Source of the DNA: Tropicibacter naphthalenivorans
GTDB lineage: Bacteria > Pseudomonadota > Alphaproteobacteria > Rhodobacterales > Rhodobacteraceae
Assembly: GCF_900176475.1 (NCBI RefSeq)
Contig: NZ_FWXX01000003.1
Coordinates: 329,876 to 393,875 of the forward strand
DNA length: 64,000 nt
Reading direction: 5' to 3'
Shown here: positions 7,804-16,744 of the stretch, in pieces
How the letters are laid out: every line of letters starts with the position of its first letter
Position numbering within the stretch: the first letter of the stretch is position 1
The notes under the pieces: model-generated
The model's input: only the letters and a program-made list of their open reading frames with translations
What the model was told of the DNA's origin: nothing
Database searches by the model: none
Translations under genes and position numbers: made by a program

Positions 7804-9069
7804 TCAGAGCCACTCGGGAACGTTATCGCGATTTATCATCTCGTCAAAGGTCGGACGCGGGCGGATGACCGAGAATTGATCGTCTTTGACCAGAACTTCG
7901 GGGATCAGCGGGCGGGTGTTGTACTCGGACGCCATCACCGCGCCATAGGCCCCGGCGCTGCGGAAGGCGACCAGATCCCCAGCGGCCAGCGGCGGCATCA
8001 GGCGGCCCTTGGCAAAGGTATCGCCCGTCTCGCAGACCGGGCCGACGATGTCGTAGGGGGTCAGCTCGACGCCCGGCTCGGCCTCTTGCACGGGAATGAT
8101 CTCATGGTGGGCTTCGTACATGGCGGGGCGGATCAGGTCGTTCATCGCGCCGTCGAGGATCAGGAAATCGCGGCCTTCGCCGTTTTTCACGTAGATCACC
8201 TTGGACACCATGATGCCAGAGTTGCCCGCGATCAGGCGGCCCGGCTCGATCTCGATCTCGCAGCCCAGATGGCCCAGCGTGTCCTTGACCATCGCGCCGT
8301 AATCCGTCGGCAGGGGGGGCGCTTCGTTGCTGCGGGCGTAGGGAATGCCCAGACCGCCGCCCAGATCAAGGCGGGTGATCTCGTGGCCGTCTGCGCGCAG
8401 GGCTTCGGTCAGGTCGGCAACCTTTTGGTAAGCTTGCTGAAAGGGCTCCAGCTGCGTCAGCTGGCTGCCGATGTGCACGTCGATGCCCACGACCTTGAGG
8501 CCCGGCAGCGCGGCGGCTTCGGCATAGACTTCGCGGGCGCGGGCAATCGGGATGCCGAACTTGTTCTCGGACTTGCCGGTGGCGATCTTGGCGTGAGTCT
8601 TGGCGTCCACGTCGGGGTTCACCCGCACGGTGATCGGCGCAACAACGCCCAGCGAGGTCGCCACCTCGGAAATCACCCGCATCTCGGGTTCCGATTCGAC
8701 GTTGAACTGGCGGATGCCGCCGGTCAGGGCCGCCTTGATTTCCTCGTGAGTCTTGCCGACGCCGGAAAAGACGATGCGCTCGCCGGGGACACCAGCGGCA
8801 ATCGCGCGGGCATATTCGCCGCCCGAAACCACGTCCATGCCGGCGCCTTCTTGGGCCAGCGTGCGCAGGATCGCCTGGTTGCTGGCCGCCTTCATGGCGT
8901 AGCAGACAAGGTGCGGACCCCAGGACAGCGCCTCGTCGAACAGGCGAAAGTGGCGGACCAAGGTCGCGGTGGAGTACAGGTAAAACGGCGTGCCCACCTG
9001 CGCCGCGATTTCCGCGACGGGGACGTCTTCGGCGAAAAGGCTGCCGTCTTTGTAAATGAAATGGTCCAT
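7804..9069 (-). CDS. lysA: diaminopimelate decarboxylase
   Basis: A 421-residue fold-III PLP enzyme that converts meso-diaminopimelate to L-lysine and CO2, the last step of lysine synthesis. The PLP lysine is in VCYAMKAASN (about residue 60). HIGSQ, the glycine-rich LGGGLGIPY and the C-terminal CETGDTFAKGR and AGAYG motifs are all present. The length is normal for the family. It lies in the minus-strand operon between the DUF2834 gene and the TIGR02302 gene. Confidence 0.97.
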   Translation of the reverse strand: MDHFIYKDGSLFAEDVPVAEIAAQVGTPFYLYSTATLVRHFRLFDEALSWGPHLVCYAMKAASNQAILRTLAQEGAGMDVVSGGEYARAIAAGVPGERIVFSGVGKTHEEIKAALTGGIRQFNVESEPEMRVISEVATSLGVVAPITVRVNPDVDAKTHAKIATGKSENKFGIPIARAREVYAEAAALPGLKVVGIDVHIGSQLTQLEPFQQAYQKVADLTEALRADGHEITRLDLGGGLGIPYARSNEAPPLPTDYGAMVKDTLGHLGCEIEIEPGRLIAGNSGIMVSKVIYVKNGEGRDFLILDGAMNDLIRPAMYEAHHEIIPVQEAEPGVELTPYDIVGPVCETGDTFAKGRLMPPLAAGDLVAFRSAGAYGAVMASEYNTRPLIPEVLVKDDQFSVIRPRPTFDEMINRDNVPEWL

Positions 9070-9135
9070 CGCGCGGCTCCGTAGGCTGGTTTCGCGCCGA
9101 TGTAGCCGATTGGCCGATGCGAGGAAAGAGGGCGC

Positions 9136-9444
9136 TTAGATCGGGCGGGACCGCAGGTACAGGTACAGGGGCAAGCCGCAGCTGACCCCGATGCAGAACG
9201 TCGCCGGGATGGCGATCAGCGTCAGCCAGTTGCGCCGCACCGCGACCTCGGCCAGCACCCAGATCGTCAGGGTGATCGCCGCAATGGTCAGATCCCACGT
9301 CAGGCCAGTGGTGCTATCGTTAACGTACCACGCGTCGATTAACGCTTGGAAATCCCACCCGGTCGAAATCAGGTGCTGCGAGAAGTAGTACATCGGATGC
9401 ACCGCCCCCCACAGCGCCAGCGACAGCCACACCAGCCGCAACAT
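9136..9444 (-). CDS. DUF2834 small membrane protein
   Basis: A 102-residue protein with three hydrophobic segments (about 1-20, 48-66 and 72-96). The Trp/Pro pattern near the start (WGAVHPMYYF) and the central LTWDLTIAA segment fit the DUF2834 family, whose function is unknown. Its ATG overlaps the stop of the upstream lipoprotein gene (TGATG), which fixes the start and argues for coupled translation. lysA follows after 66 bases. Confidence 0.75.
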   Translation of the reverse strand: MLRLVWLSLALWGAVHPMYYFSQHLISTGWDFQALIDAWYVNDSTTGLTWDLTIAAITLTIWVLAEVAVRRNWLTLIAIPATFCIGVSCGLPLYLYLRSRPI

Positions 9445-9575
9445 CAGCCCGACACCCCGATTTCAGCGGTGCCGGTGATGGTGATGCCGGGTTCGGGCGC
9501 ATCGGGGCGGACGGGGTCGCCATCCGCGCCGCAGGCGGCAAGCCCGAGCATCGCAAGGATGGCGAGCCGTTTCAT
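9444..9575 (-). CDS. LptM-like small lipoprotein
   Basis: A 43-residue frame beginning [20 protein letters not shown]: a short signal peptide and a clear lipobox (LAAC), then a short Pro/Asp-rich mature part. It overlaps argH by four bases (ATGA) and DUF2834 by one. Its position just before a lysine-pathway gene matches the small lipoprotein that precedes dapF in E. coli (YifL, now LptM), which assists maturation of the LPS translocon LptD/E. Assignment as LptM is by size, lipobox and context only. Confidence 0.7.
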   Translation of the reverse strand: MKRLAILAMLGLAACGADGDPVRPDAPEPGITITGTAEIGVSG

Positions 9576-10963
9576 GCCAGCACCTCTTTCCAGCGGGCGA
9601 CCTGTTCGCGCACGCGCGCCGGGGCCGTGCCGCCATAGCTCATGCGCGACGCGACAGAGTTGTGCACGCCCAGAACGTTAAAGATGTCCTCGGTGATGGT
9701 GTCCTTGACCGCCTGCATTTCCGACAGCGACAGGTCCGGCAGATCGCAGCCCTTTTGCTCGGCCAAGGCTACCAGAGCGCCGGTGACGTGGTGCGCCTCG
9801 CGGAAGGGCAAGCCGGTTTCGCGCACCAGCCAGTCCGCCAGATCGGTCGCGGTCGAGAACCCGGACGAGGCCGACGCCTCGAGAGACGCGCGGTTGGCGG
9901 TCATGTCCTTGACCATGCCTTCCATCGCGGCGAGCGCCAGCATCCAGTTGTCCGCGGCGTCAAAGACCTGCTCTTTGTCTTCCTGCATGTCCTTGGAATA
10001 GGCCAGCGGCAGCCCCTTCATCACCATCATCAAGGCGACGTTCGCGCCGAAAATCCGGCCCACCTTGGCGCGGATCAGCTCTGCGGCGTCGGGGTTTTTC
10101 TTTTGCGGCATGATCGACGAGCCGGTGCTGAAGCGGTCCGACAGGGTCACAAAGCGGAACTGCGCCGAGGACCAGATCACCAGCTCTTCGGCAAAGCGGC
10201 TCAGGTGCATGGCGCTGATCGAGGCGACCGACAGGAACTCAATCGCAAAGTCGCGCGCCGACACAGCATCCAGAGAGTTCGCCATGGGGCGGTCAAAGCC
10301 AAGCGCCTCGGCGGTCATGTGGCGATCAATGGGGAAACCCGTCCCGGCCAGCGCGGCGGCGCCGAGGGGCGATTCGTTCATGCGTTTGCGCGCATCGCGC
10401 ACGCGGGACAGATCGCGCCCGAACATTTCCACATAGGCCATCATGTGGTGGCCCCAGGTCACCGGCTGCGCGGTTTGCAAATGGGTAAAGCCCGGCATCA
10501 CCCAATCGGCGCCCGCCTCGGCCTGTCCCAGCAGCGCCTTGATCAACGCTTCCAACGCGCCCTCGGCCGCGTCCAGCTGATCGCGCACCCACAGGCGGAA
10601 ATCGGTCGCAACTTGGTCATTGCGCGAGCGCCCGGTGTGCAGACGCCCTGCCGGCTCGCCGATAACCTCTTTCAAACGGGCCTCGACGTTCATGTGAATG
10701 TCTTCGAGTGCGGTGGAAAATTCGAAAGTGCCGCCTTCGATCTCTGACAAGACCGTGAGCAAACCTTCCCGAATGGCCTTTGCGTCGCTATCACTAATGA
10801 TACCCTGCGCGGCGAGCATCGCGGCGTGGGCCCTTGATCCGGCGATATCCTGCGCCGCCATCCGCTGATCGTACCCGATCGAGGCGTTGATCGCCTCCAT
10901 GATCGCGTCCGGCCCGGCGGCAAAGCGGCCGCCCCACATCTGGTTCGAGGAAGTGTCCGACAT
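9572..10963 (-). CDS. argH: argininosuccinate lyase
   Basis: A 463-residue fumarase/aspartase-superfamily enzyme that splits argininosuccinate into arginine and fumarate. The superfamily signature [12 protein letters not shown] (about residue 285) and [13 protein letters not shown] (about 110) are intact. It begins [14 protein letters not shown], the standard start. It is the first gene of a five-gene minus-strand operon. The start lies only 22 bases from the divergent tlpA-like start, so promoters of both genes must overlap the neighbouring coding sequence. Confidence 0.97.
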   Translation of the reverse strand: MSDTSSNQMWGGRFAAGPDAIMEAINASIGYDQRMAAQDIAGSRAHAAMLAAQGIISDSDAKAIREGLLTVLSEIEGGTFEFSTALEDIHMNVEARLKEVIGEPAGRLHTGRSRNDQVATDFRLWVRDQLDAAEGALEALIKALLGQAEAGADWVMPGFTHLQTAQPVTWGHHMMAYVEMFGRDLSRVRDARKRMNESPLGAAALAGTGFPIDRHMTAEALGFDRPMANSLDAVSARDFAIEFLSVASISAMHLSRFAEELVIWSSAQFRFVTLSDRFSTGSSIMPQKKNPDAAELIRAKVGRIFGANVALMMVMKGLPLAYSKDMQEDKEQVFDAADNWMLALAAMEGMVKDMTANRASLEASASSGFSTATDLADWLVRETGLPFREAHHVTGALVALAEQKGCDLPDLSLSEMQAVKDTITEDIFNVLGVHNSVASRMSYGGTAPARVREQVARWKEVLA

Positions 10964-10985
10964 CTGGCTGTCCTTCGGAGGGATA

Positions 10986-11540
10986 ATGAAAAAGTTTGGT
11001 CTTGCGTTGCTCTATACCGCCACGATGGCGCTTGCAAATCCAGTGGTCGCGGATGTGGCCGCCGCACAGGCCGCCGTGGCCGGAGATATGAAGAAACTGA
11101 GCTTTTCTGAGCCTCAGCCGGTGGGTGACGGGGTGATCGTCAGTTTCGACGGGGAACAGATGAACCTGTCTGAGTCGAACGGCAAATGGCGAGTCGTTAA
11201 CTTTTGGGCGACGTGGTGCGCGCCTTGCCGGCACGAAATGCCGATGCTCTCGCAGTTGCAAAGCGATCTGGGCGGGGAGGAGTTCGAGGTGATCACCATT
11301 GCGACCTCTCGCAACCCGCCTGCAAAGATGAAGGCGTTCTTTGACGAGATCGGCGTGGACAACCTGCCGCTGCACCGCGACCCCAAGTCTTATCTCGCGC
11401 GGCAAATCGGCGTTCTGGGTCTGCCGGTGACGCTGATTCTGAACCCCGAGGGGCAAGAGGTCGCGCGGCTGACCGGCGATGCGGATTGGGCGTCGGATGA
11501 GGCCAAGGCGGTGATCAAGGCGCTTATGAGCGGGTCCTGA
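10986..11540 (+). CDS. TlpA-like thiol:disulfide oxidoreductase, exported
   Basis: A 184-residue protein with an N-terminal signal ([22 protein letters not shown]) and a thioredoxin fold with the active site [16 protein letters not shown] (about residues 73-88). TlpA/ResA-type proteins reduce periplasmic cysteines, for example in apocytochrome c or CuA-site assembly. The ATG at 10986 follows GGAGG at 10978-10982 with a short spacer, and the signal peptide begins exactly there. The conserved cis-Pro loop (LGLPVTLIL) is present. The partner is not identifiable from the neighbours. Confidence 0.93.
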   Translation: MKKFGLALLYTATMALANPVVADVAAAQAAVAGDMKKLSFSEPQPVGDGVIVSFDGEQMNLSESNGKWRVVNFWATWCAPCRHEMPMLSQLQSDLGGEEFEVITIATSRNPPAKMKAFFDEIGVDNLPLHRDPKSYLARQIGVLGLPVTLILNPEGQEVARLTGDADWASDEAKAVIKALMSGS

Positions 11541-11566
11541 GCGTTAATCACTGTGTAGAAACGCCG

Positions 11567-11596
11567 AAGGGCGCGCCATGGTGTTGGCGCGCCCTT
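11567..11596. terminator. 12-bp perfect hairpin after the tlpA-like gene
   Basis: The arms AAGGGCGCGCCA and TGGCGCGCCCTT pair perfectly around a TGGTGT loop. There is no real T-run on either strand, so termination efficiency is uncertain; it may be bidirectional between the two convergent genes. Confidence 0.6.
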
Positions 11597-11615
11597 AACG
11601 GTTCTGAACCTGATC

Positions 11616-11706
11616 GGGAGAGAGACCGACTTGGCCGAACTGGACTTGAGAGAGAAGAGAGAGAGCGTCCAGCCCGGCTGCGGATCAGAAGAGAGAAGAG
11701 AGAGAG
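11616..11706. repeat. GA-rich simple tracts in a 3' UTR
   Basis: Three purine tracts (11616-11625, 11648-11665 and 11687-11706) consist almost only of GA/AGA units, with normal sequence between. On the minus strand they form a CU-rich 3' UTR immediately after the stop of the 178-aa gene. Such CU-rich tails can bind RNA chaperones or sRNAs; nothing here proves it. Confidence 0.6.
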
Positions 11707-12243
11707 TTACTTGAGGGCGATCATCACCCGCTTGGACTTGCGCTTTTTCTTGCCTGCGGTCTGGACCCAGCCCGCCTTTGCGGCACCAAATGTGTCGAGG
11801 CCCAGGGCGCCTTCGGTTTCCAGCCCGTTCACGCCGTACTCGGCATAGCGCAGGCCGGTGCGGGTGGCTTCGGTGATGCGGGTCTTTTGTTCGCGGAACC
11901 CATCAGCGTGGGTCACGGTAAAGGTGCACTTGCCCAAAACGCGGGCACAGTTGTGCGGCGCAAAGCGGGTAACCGCCCCGTCTGCCGTGATTTTTTCGAC
12001 CACGTTGCCCTGCGCGGTCACCTTGTAGCTGCCAAGGAAAATCGCGTTTTGTCCCTGACCCTCAAAGACGTCGAACATATGCAGGCCATTGCGGGAACCG
12101 CGCTTGACATGAGACATGGCAGCGACGCGATCTTTCATGACCATCACCGAACCAGCGCCCAGACGATCCACTTTCCAAGTGATGTCTGCCTGTGCCAGCG
12201 TTGCCGAGAAAATCAGGGCGAGGGCGATCATGATATGGCGCAT
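11707..12243 (-). CDS. exported protein of unknown function
   Basis: A 178-residue protein with a clear signal peptide (MRHIMIALALIFSATLAQA) and a basic C-terminus (GKKKRKSKRVMIALK). The mature part has two cysteines in CARVLGKC (about residues 98-105), which could form a disulfide. I do not recognise a family. The start has a good ribosome-binding site (GGAGAG, eight-base spacer). It stands alone: convergent with the tlpA-like gene and divergent from the yqiJ-like gene across a 443-base gap. Confidence 0.72.
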   Translation of the reverse strand: MRHIMIALALIFSATLAQADITWKVDRLGAGSVMVMKDRVAAMSHVKRGSRNGLHMFDVFEGQGQNAIFLGSYKVTAQGNVVEKITADGAVTRFAPHNCARVLGKCTFTVTHADGFREQKTRITEATRTGLRYAEYGVNGLETEGALGLDTFGAAKAGWVQTAGKKKRKSKRVMIALK

Positions 12244-12686
12244 TTGCTGCTCTCCGGGTCATCGGCCCCCACCGACAATTAGAGATTTTGGCGAAATCGG
12301 GGCGCAGCGCAACGGTTTTCTGCCACATTTCTGCCATTAACCCTGATTGCGGAAACAGTAATGAGCTTTGGTAAAAATCGTCTTCAAAAAGCCGCGAAAA
12401 AGCGCCCCAATCTGGACCTATTTCAGAGATGGCGACCGCTTTCAGGGGCAAAATCAGCCAATTTGATTCGAATCTAAATGAAATTGGGCGCAAATGTGGC
12501 GCTCTGGTTGGCGGTGCCTCAATTCCCTGACCCGGCGGAAAACCCGACTGTCCACGTCATGACTTTTCCCGCATGCTGTCTTGGAAAGCCTATAGTTAAG
12601 GACGATACTCAACCCTAGGGTCTTGTAACGCGTTCGTGAGTGATTAGATAATTTTGTACACAAATGTATACAGTAAAAGAAAATAG
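12244..12686. promoter_or_regulatory. 443-base intergenic region with two palindromic sites
   Basis: No gene is supportable here. The region turns AT-rich towards 12686. Two symmetrical elements stand out: GATTCGAATC at 12465-12474, a 10-bp palindrome flanked by ATTT and AAAT that holds two overlapping GANTC methylation sites, and TGTACACA (12655-12662) plus the perfect palindrome TGTATACA (12665-12672) just before the yqiJ-like start, spaced one helical turn apart and resembling GntR-type operators. No promoter could be assigned with confidence. Confidence 0.35.
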
Positions 12687-13427
12687 ATGCTGACAGAATT
12701 CCTCGCACAAGGCTTTTTCCCGTTCACCTTGGCCCTTGGCCTGTTGCTGGGGCTCATCACGCTTGAAGTGATTTTTGCCGTTTTGGGCGGGACCATCCTT
12801 GGCGCGGGCGGCGAAGGCATGGATGGCCCGGAACTGGATATCGATGCACCCGATGTGGCCGATCTGGATCTGGACATCGACTTTGACGGGCTGGACATCG
12901 ACGCCTCCGATCTGGAATTGCCGGATCTTGACGCCCCGGGTGTGGACGCGACGCCCGAAGTCTCTGGCGGATTGGCGGCGTGGCTGGGCTTTGGCAAAAT
13001 GCCAGCGCTGATCTGGCTGGCGAGCGTTTTGCTGGTGTTCGGGATCGTTGGCCTTGCGGTGCAAATCGCCTGCCTGCGTTTGTTCGGCGCGCCGCTGCCC
13101 GCCACGCTCGCCATGATCCCGGCCATCGTCGCCGCGCTGTGGTTTGCCAAGCAATTCGGGGCGCTCTTTGCCCGGCTCTTGCCGAAAACAGAAACCCAAG
13201 CGCTGTCGGAGCGGCATCTGGGCCGCCGCTCTGGCGTGGTCAGCCAAGGCACCGCCGCACGCGGCCGCCCCGCCGAGGTCCGCGTCACCGACCGTTACGG
13301 CAACATCCAATACCTGCGCGCCGAACCCCTGCGGGACGACGCGCAAATCCCGCAGGGCACCCAAGTGCTGGTCCTGCGCCACAGATACGAAGGCGGCTAC
13401 CTGCTGGTGCCGCTTCCGACCGAGTAA
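12687..13427 (+). CDS. YqiJ-like inner-membrane protein with OB fold
   Basis: A 246-residue protein. The N-terminus is a hydrophobic segment (residues about 8-35), then an acidic Asp-rich linker (about 45-95, rich in D-I-D/D-L-D), two more membrane segments (about 108-155) and a C-terminal OB-fold-like domain (about 175-243; SGVVSQGTAARGRPAEVRVTD). This matches the YqiJ/DUF1449 family, the NfeD-like partner of flotillins. It is followed after 15 bases by a flotillin, the usual pairing, so the two probably assemble at membrane microdomains. No strong Shine-Dalgarno was seen (AAAGAAAATAG). Confidence 0.85.
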   Translation: MLTEFLAQGFFPFTLALGLLLGLITLEVIFAVLGGTILGAGGEGMDGPELDIDAPDVADLDLDIDFDGLDIDASDLELPDLDAPGVDATPEVSGGLAAWLGFGKMPALIWLASVLLVFGIVGLAVQIACLRLFGAPLPATLAMIPAIVAALWFAKQFGALFARLLPKTETQALSERHLGRRSGVVSQGTAARGRPAEVRVTDRYGNIQYLRAEPLRDDAQIPQGTQVLVLRHRYEGGYLLVPLPTE

Positions 13428-13442
13428 AGACAGGGAGACATT

Positions 13443-15095
13443 ATGGAAACGACTCTTTTGATTGTGTTAATTATCGCCTTCCCGCTGATGCTTCTGTTCA
13501 TCGGCCTTGTGATGGCGCGCCTGTATCGCCGAGCCTCGCGCGAGGTATCCTTGGTTCGGACCGGTGCGGGTGGTAAAAAAGTCATCATGGATGGCGGCAC
13601 GATGGTGGTACCGCTGCTGCATGAGGTCAGCCCCGTCAACATGAAGACCCTCCGCCTGGAGGTGAAACGCGACGGCGAAGCGGCCTTGATCACCCAAGAC
13701 CGGATGCGCGTCGATGTGGGCGTCGAATTCTACGTCTCCGTCTCTCCGACCGAGGAGGGCATCGCCCGCGCCGCGCAAACTCTGGGCGATCGGACCTTTG
13801 ACGTGGAACAGCTGCGCGAGATGATCGAAGGCAAGCTGATCGATGGTCTGCGCGCCGTGGCCGCCCAGATGACCATGGACGGGCTGCACGAAAACCGCGC
13901 CGATTTCGTCCAGGAGGTGCAGAACGCGGTGTCCGAAGACTTGCTGAAAAACGGCCTTTCGCTGGAATCCGTGTCGCTCACCGCGCTGGACCAGACCCCG
14001 TTCGAGGCGCTGGACGAGAACAACGCCTTTAACGCCGTCGGGATGCGGCGCTTGGCCGAAGTCATCTCGAACTCGAAAAAGGAGCGCGCGTCCATCGATG
14101 CCGAAGCCGAGGTCGCCGTGCGCCGCGCCGCGATGGAGGCCGAGCGTCAAAAGCTGATGATTGAGCAGGACGAAGAACAGGCCCGGATTGAGCAATCTCA
14201 ACGGGTTGAGACGATGCGTGCCGCCCAGGAGGCCGAGATTGCCGCCCGCCGCGAAGACTCGGTCCGCGAAACCGAACGCGCGCGGATTGCCCGGGAAGAG
14301 GCCATTCGCACCTCGGAAATCGCCCGCGAGCGCAAGATCCGCGAAGCCGAAATCACCAAGGAACGCGAGCTGGAAGTGGCCGATCAGGATCGCCAGATCA
14401 TCATCCAGCAAAAGTCCGAAGAGGAAAGCCGCGCCCGTGCCAGCGCCGATCTTGCCCGGGCCGAGGCGACCAAAGCCATGGAATCGGTGACCACTGCCAA
14501 AGAGGTGGCCGAGGCCGAGCGTCTCAAGCAGATCGCCCTGATCGAAGCCGCCCGAGAGGCCGAGCGTGAGGCGACCAAGGTCCGCCTGTCCGCGCAGGCC
14601 GAAAAGGACGCCGCGCAAGACCGGGCCGAAGCGCGCCGCGAAGAGGCTCAGGCTGACGCCGACGCTTTGACGATCCGCGCCGAGGCCAAGAAAAAGGACA
14701 TGCTGGCCGAGGCAGAGGGTCGCCGTGCGATCACCGACGCCGAAAACGCCCTGTCCGCCGAGCTGATCGAGATGAAAATCCGTATCGCCCAGCTGGAGGC
14801 GATGCCCAAGATCCTCGCCGAGGCCGTCAAGCCCGCCGAAAAGATCGACACGATCCGCATCCATCAGGTCAGCGGCTTGAACGGCGCGCAGGGGGGCTCT
14901 GGCGGCGACAAGCCCCCGGTCAATCAGGCGCTGGATTCGATCATGGGGATGGCCGTGCAGATGCCCGCGCTCAAGAAGCTGGGCGAAGACCTTGGCCTGT
15001 CCATGGACGGCACCATTGGCGGGTTGATGGGCGAGAGCGCTGCCGCCCCGGACGCCCCGGTTGAAGAGGCCGAAGAGGTCAAGTCAGCGGAGTAA
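13443..15095 (+). CDS. flotillin family protein (YqiK-like)
   Basis: A 550-residue protein: an N-terminal membrane hairpin (residues about 5-28), an SPHP/band-7 domain (about 40-200), a long Ala/Glu/Arg-rich coiled coil (about 205-445) with repeated A-E-A-E-R units, and a C-terminal segment with LNGAQGGSGG. Flotillins form oligomeric cages in detergent-resistant membrane domains. A GGGAGA ribosome-binding site precedes the ATG. A strong bidirectional terminator follows. Gene order YqiJ-YqiK matches E. coli. Confidence 0.93.
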   Translation: METTLLIVLIIAFPLMLLFIGLVMARLYRRASREVSLVRTGAGGKKVIMDGGTMVVPLLHEVSPVNMKTLRLEVKRDGEAALITQDRMRVDVGVEFYVSVSPTEEGIARAAQTLGDRTFDVEQLREMIEGKLIDGLRAVAAQMTMDGLHENRADFVQEVQNAVSEDLLKNGLSLESVSLTALDQTPFEALDENNAFNAVGMRRLAEVISNSKKERASIDAEAEVAVRRAAMEAERQKLMIEQDEEQARIEQSQRVETMRAAQEAEIAARREDSVRETERARIAREEAIRTSEIARERKIREAEITKERELEVADQDRQIIIQQKSEEESRARASADLARAEATKAMESVTTAKEVAEAERLKQIALIEAAREAEREATKVRLSAQAEKDAAQDRAEARREEAQADADALTIRAEAKKKDMLAEAEGRRAITDAENALSAELIEMKIRIAQLEAMPKILAEAVKPAEKIDTIRIHQVSGLNGAQGGSGGDKPPVNQALDSIMGMAVQMPALKKLGEDLGLSMDGTIGGLMGESAAAPDAPVEEAEEVKSAE

Positions 15096-15111
15096 CCCTT
15101 TGGGATCAAAG

Positions 15112-15142
15112 AAAAGCCCCGGTCACGCGCCGGGGCTTTTTG
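15112..15142. terminator. bidirectional Rho-independent terminator
   Basis: AAAAGCCCCGG pairs with CCGGGGCTTTT around a seven-base loop, with T-runs on both strands. It serves the flotillin gene on the plus strand and the extensin-family gene on the minus strand. Confidence 0.9.
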
Positions 15143-15155
15143 TGTTTCCAAACCC

Positions 15156-15827
15156 TTACCGCGGCCGGCAATACGCGCCGTTGCCATGCCGCGCGGTGTC
15201 AAAGTGGAAATGGTCCTTGTGGTAGCCATCCGACCCCGGCCCCAGCACCGTCCCAAAGGTGCCGCAAGCCTCTCCGTGCATCTCGCGCAGGGCTTTGCCC
15301 CGTTTGCCGGTGCCCCAATCACGCAGCACCGACAGCTCGGTCCCGTCGGTGAATTGCACCGCGGCGATGTCGATGGCCTTGCCGCGCCCGTGTTCGGAAA
15401 TCTTGGCGCCGGGGCGGTTGTTGCGCGTCCGGCAGGCGTAATGCGCCGCGACCCGCAGGCCGGATATGTCGCCCAGCCGCTTGGTCGCGGGCATGGCGGC
15501 GTCCTCGACCCAGGTCTTGAGCGCCTTGGCGGTATTGCAGTCGATCGTCGCAGGCTGGCTGAGCGTCACGTCGCCAATGGCGCGCAGCCGCACGGCGTTC
15601 TCGATCCCGCAGCCGCTGATGCGACCCGGCACGCTGCCCACAACGTCACCGACCAACATGGGATCGCCGCACAGGCCGCCGCCTTCGATGGTTTTGCTAG
15701 AGGAAAACGCGCTTTTCAAAAAGCCGCGCACCCCGTCGAGGTCCGATTTCGGCTTGGGCTGTTTTGGCCCCGCGCCACAGGACGCAACGGCCAAAACGAT
15801 ACAAAGTCCTACGATTACTGGTTTCAC
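15156..15827 (-). CDS. extensin-family (extensin-like C-terminal domain) lipoprotein
   Basis: A 223-residue protein with a signal ending in LAVASCGAG (lipobox) and the bacterial extensin-like domain (PF06904): RISGCGIENAVRL, CNTAKALKTWVE, AAHYACRTRNNRPGAKISEHGRGKAIDIA and KDHFHFDTAR. The conserved His/Asp set (SEHGRGKAID, DHFHFD) resembles that of LAS-type peptidoglycan peptidases, so a cell-wall role is plausible. Its ATG overlaps the tyrC stop (ATGA), placing it last in the hisC-tyrC operon. Confidence 0.88.
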   Translation of the reverse strand: MKPVIVGLCIVLAVASCGAGPKQPKPKSDLDGVRGFLKSAFSSSKTIEGGGLCGDPMLVGDVVGSVPGRISGCGIENAVRLRAIGDVTLSQPATIDCNTAKALKTWVEDAAMPATKRLGDISGLRVAAHYACRTRNNRPGAKISEHGRGKAIDIAAVQFTDGTELSVLRDWGTGKRGKALREMHGEACGTFGTVLGPGSDGYHKDHFHFDTARHGNGAYCRPR

Positions 15828-16744
15828 TTTTCACCCTGCCCACGCCCAAAGTCCGGTTTATCAGTATCCTGACCGGCCTCTAGAATGCTACGCCGGATGG
15901 CGCGCGTGCGGGTGAAATAGGCGTGAAGCTGCTCACCGTCGCCGGTGCGGATCGCCCTTTGCAGAGCGAAAAGCTCTTCTGTGAAGCGGCCCAGCATCTC
16001 GATCGTGGCGTCCTTGTTCGTCAAAAAGACGTCGCGCCACATGGTCGGATCACTGGCGGCAATCCGGGTGAAATCACGGAAACCGGCGGCGGAGAACTTG
16101 ATGACCTCTTGGTCGGACACGCGGCGCAGATCGTCGGCGACGCCCACCATCGTATAGGCGATCAGGTGGGGAATGTGGCTGACCACGGCGCAGACCAGAT
16201 CGTGATGCTCGGCGTCCATACGTTCGGTGTTGGCCCCCAGCGCCCGCCAGAAGGTTTCGACCTTTTCCGTTGCGTCCTGGGGGCTTAGCTCTGTCGGGAC
16301 GATCAGGCACCAGCGGTTGTCGAACAGCGTGGCAAAGCCCGCCTCGGGGCCGGAATGCTCGGTCCCGGCCATGGGGTGGGTGCCGACAAAATGCACGCCT
16401 TCGGGGATATGCGGGGTGACCTCGTCGATGATGGTCTGCTTGACCGAGCCCACGTCGATCACCACCGCGCCGGGTTTCAGATGCGGCGCGATGTCCTGCA
16501 TCACGCGCGCCATCGCGCCCACGGGGGTGGCCAGAACGATCAGATCGGCGTCCTTGACGGCCTCGGCGGCGGTGTCGCAAACCTCGTCACACAGCCCGAT
16601 GCGGCGGGCGGTGTCGCGCGTTTCCTCCGAGCGCGCGTAGCCCAAAACGGTGCCCGCGACCTTGCCGCGCTGCATCGCCCAAAACATCGAAGACGCGATC
16701 AGCCCGAGACCGATCAGCGCGACCTTGCCGTAGACCTGGCTCAT
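15824..16744 (-). CDS. tyrC: prephenate/arogenate dehydrogenase family protein
   Basis: A 306-residue NAD(P)-dependent dehydrogenase of tyrosine synthesis, converting prephenate or arogenate by oxidative decarboxylation. The Rossmann motif GLGLIASS is at residues about 11-18, and the [15 protein letters not shown] active-site block at about 122-136. The start [12 protein letters not shown] at 16744 overlaps the hisC stop by four bases; the longer frame to 16792 lacks support. Pairing with a HisC-type aminotransferase is the classic arrangement for aromatic amino acid synthesis. Whether prephenate or arogenate is used cannot be decided. Confidence 0.93.
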   Translation of the reverse strand: MSQVYGKVALIGLGLIASSMFWAMQRGKVAGTVLGYARSEETRDTARRIGLCDEVCDTAAEAVKDADLIVLATPVGAMARVMQDIAPHLKPGAVVIDVGSVKQTIIDEVTPHIPEGVHFVGTHPMAGTEHSGPEAGFATLFDNRWCLIVPTELSPQDATEKVETFWRALGANTERMDAEHHDLVCAVVSHIPHLIAYTMVGVADDLRRVSDQEVIKFSAAGFRDFTRIAASDPTMWRDVFLTNKDATIEMLGRFTEELFALQRAIRTGDGEQLHAYFTRTRAIRRSILEAGQDTDKPDFGRGQGEK

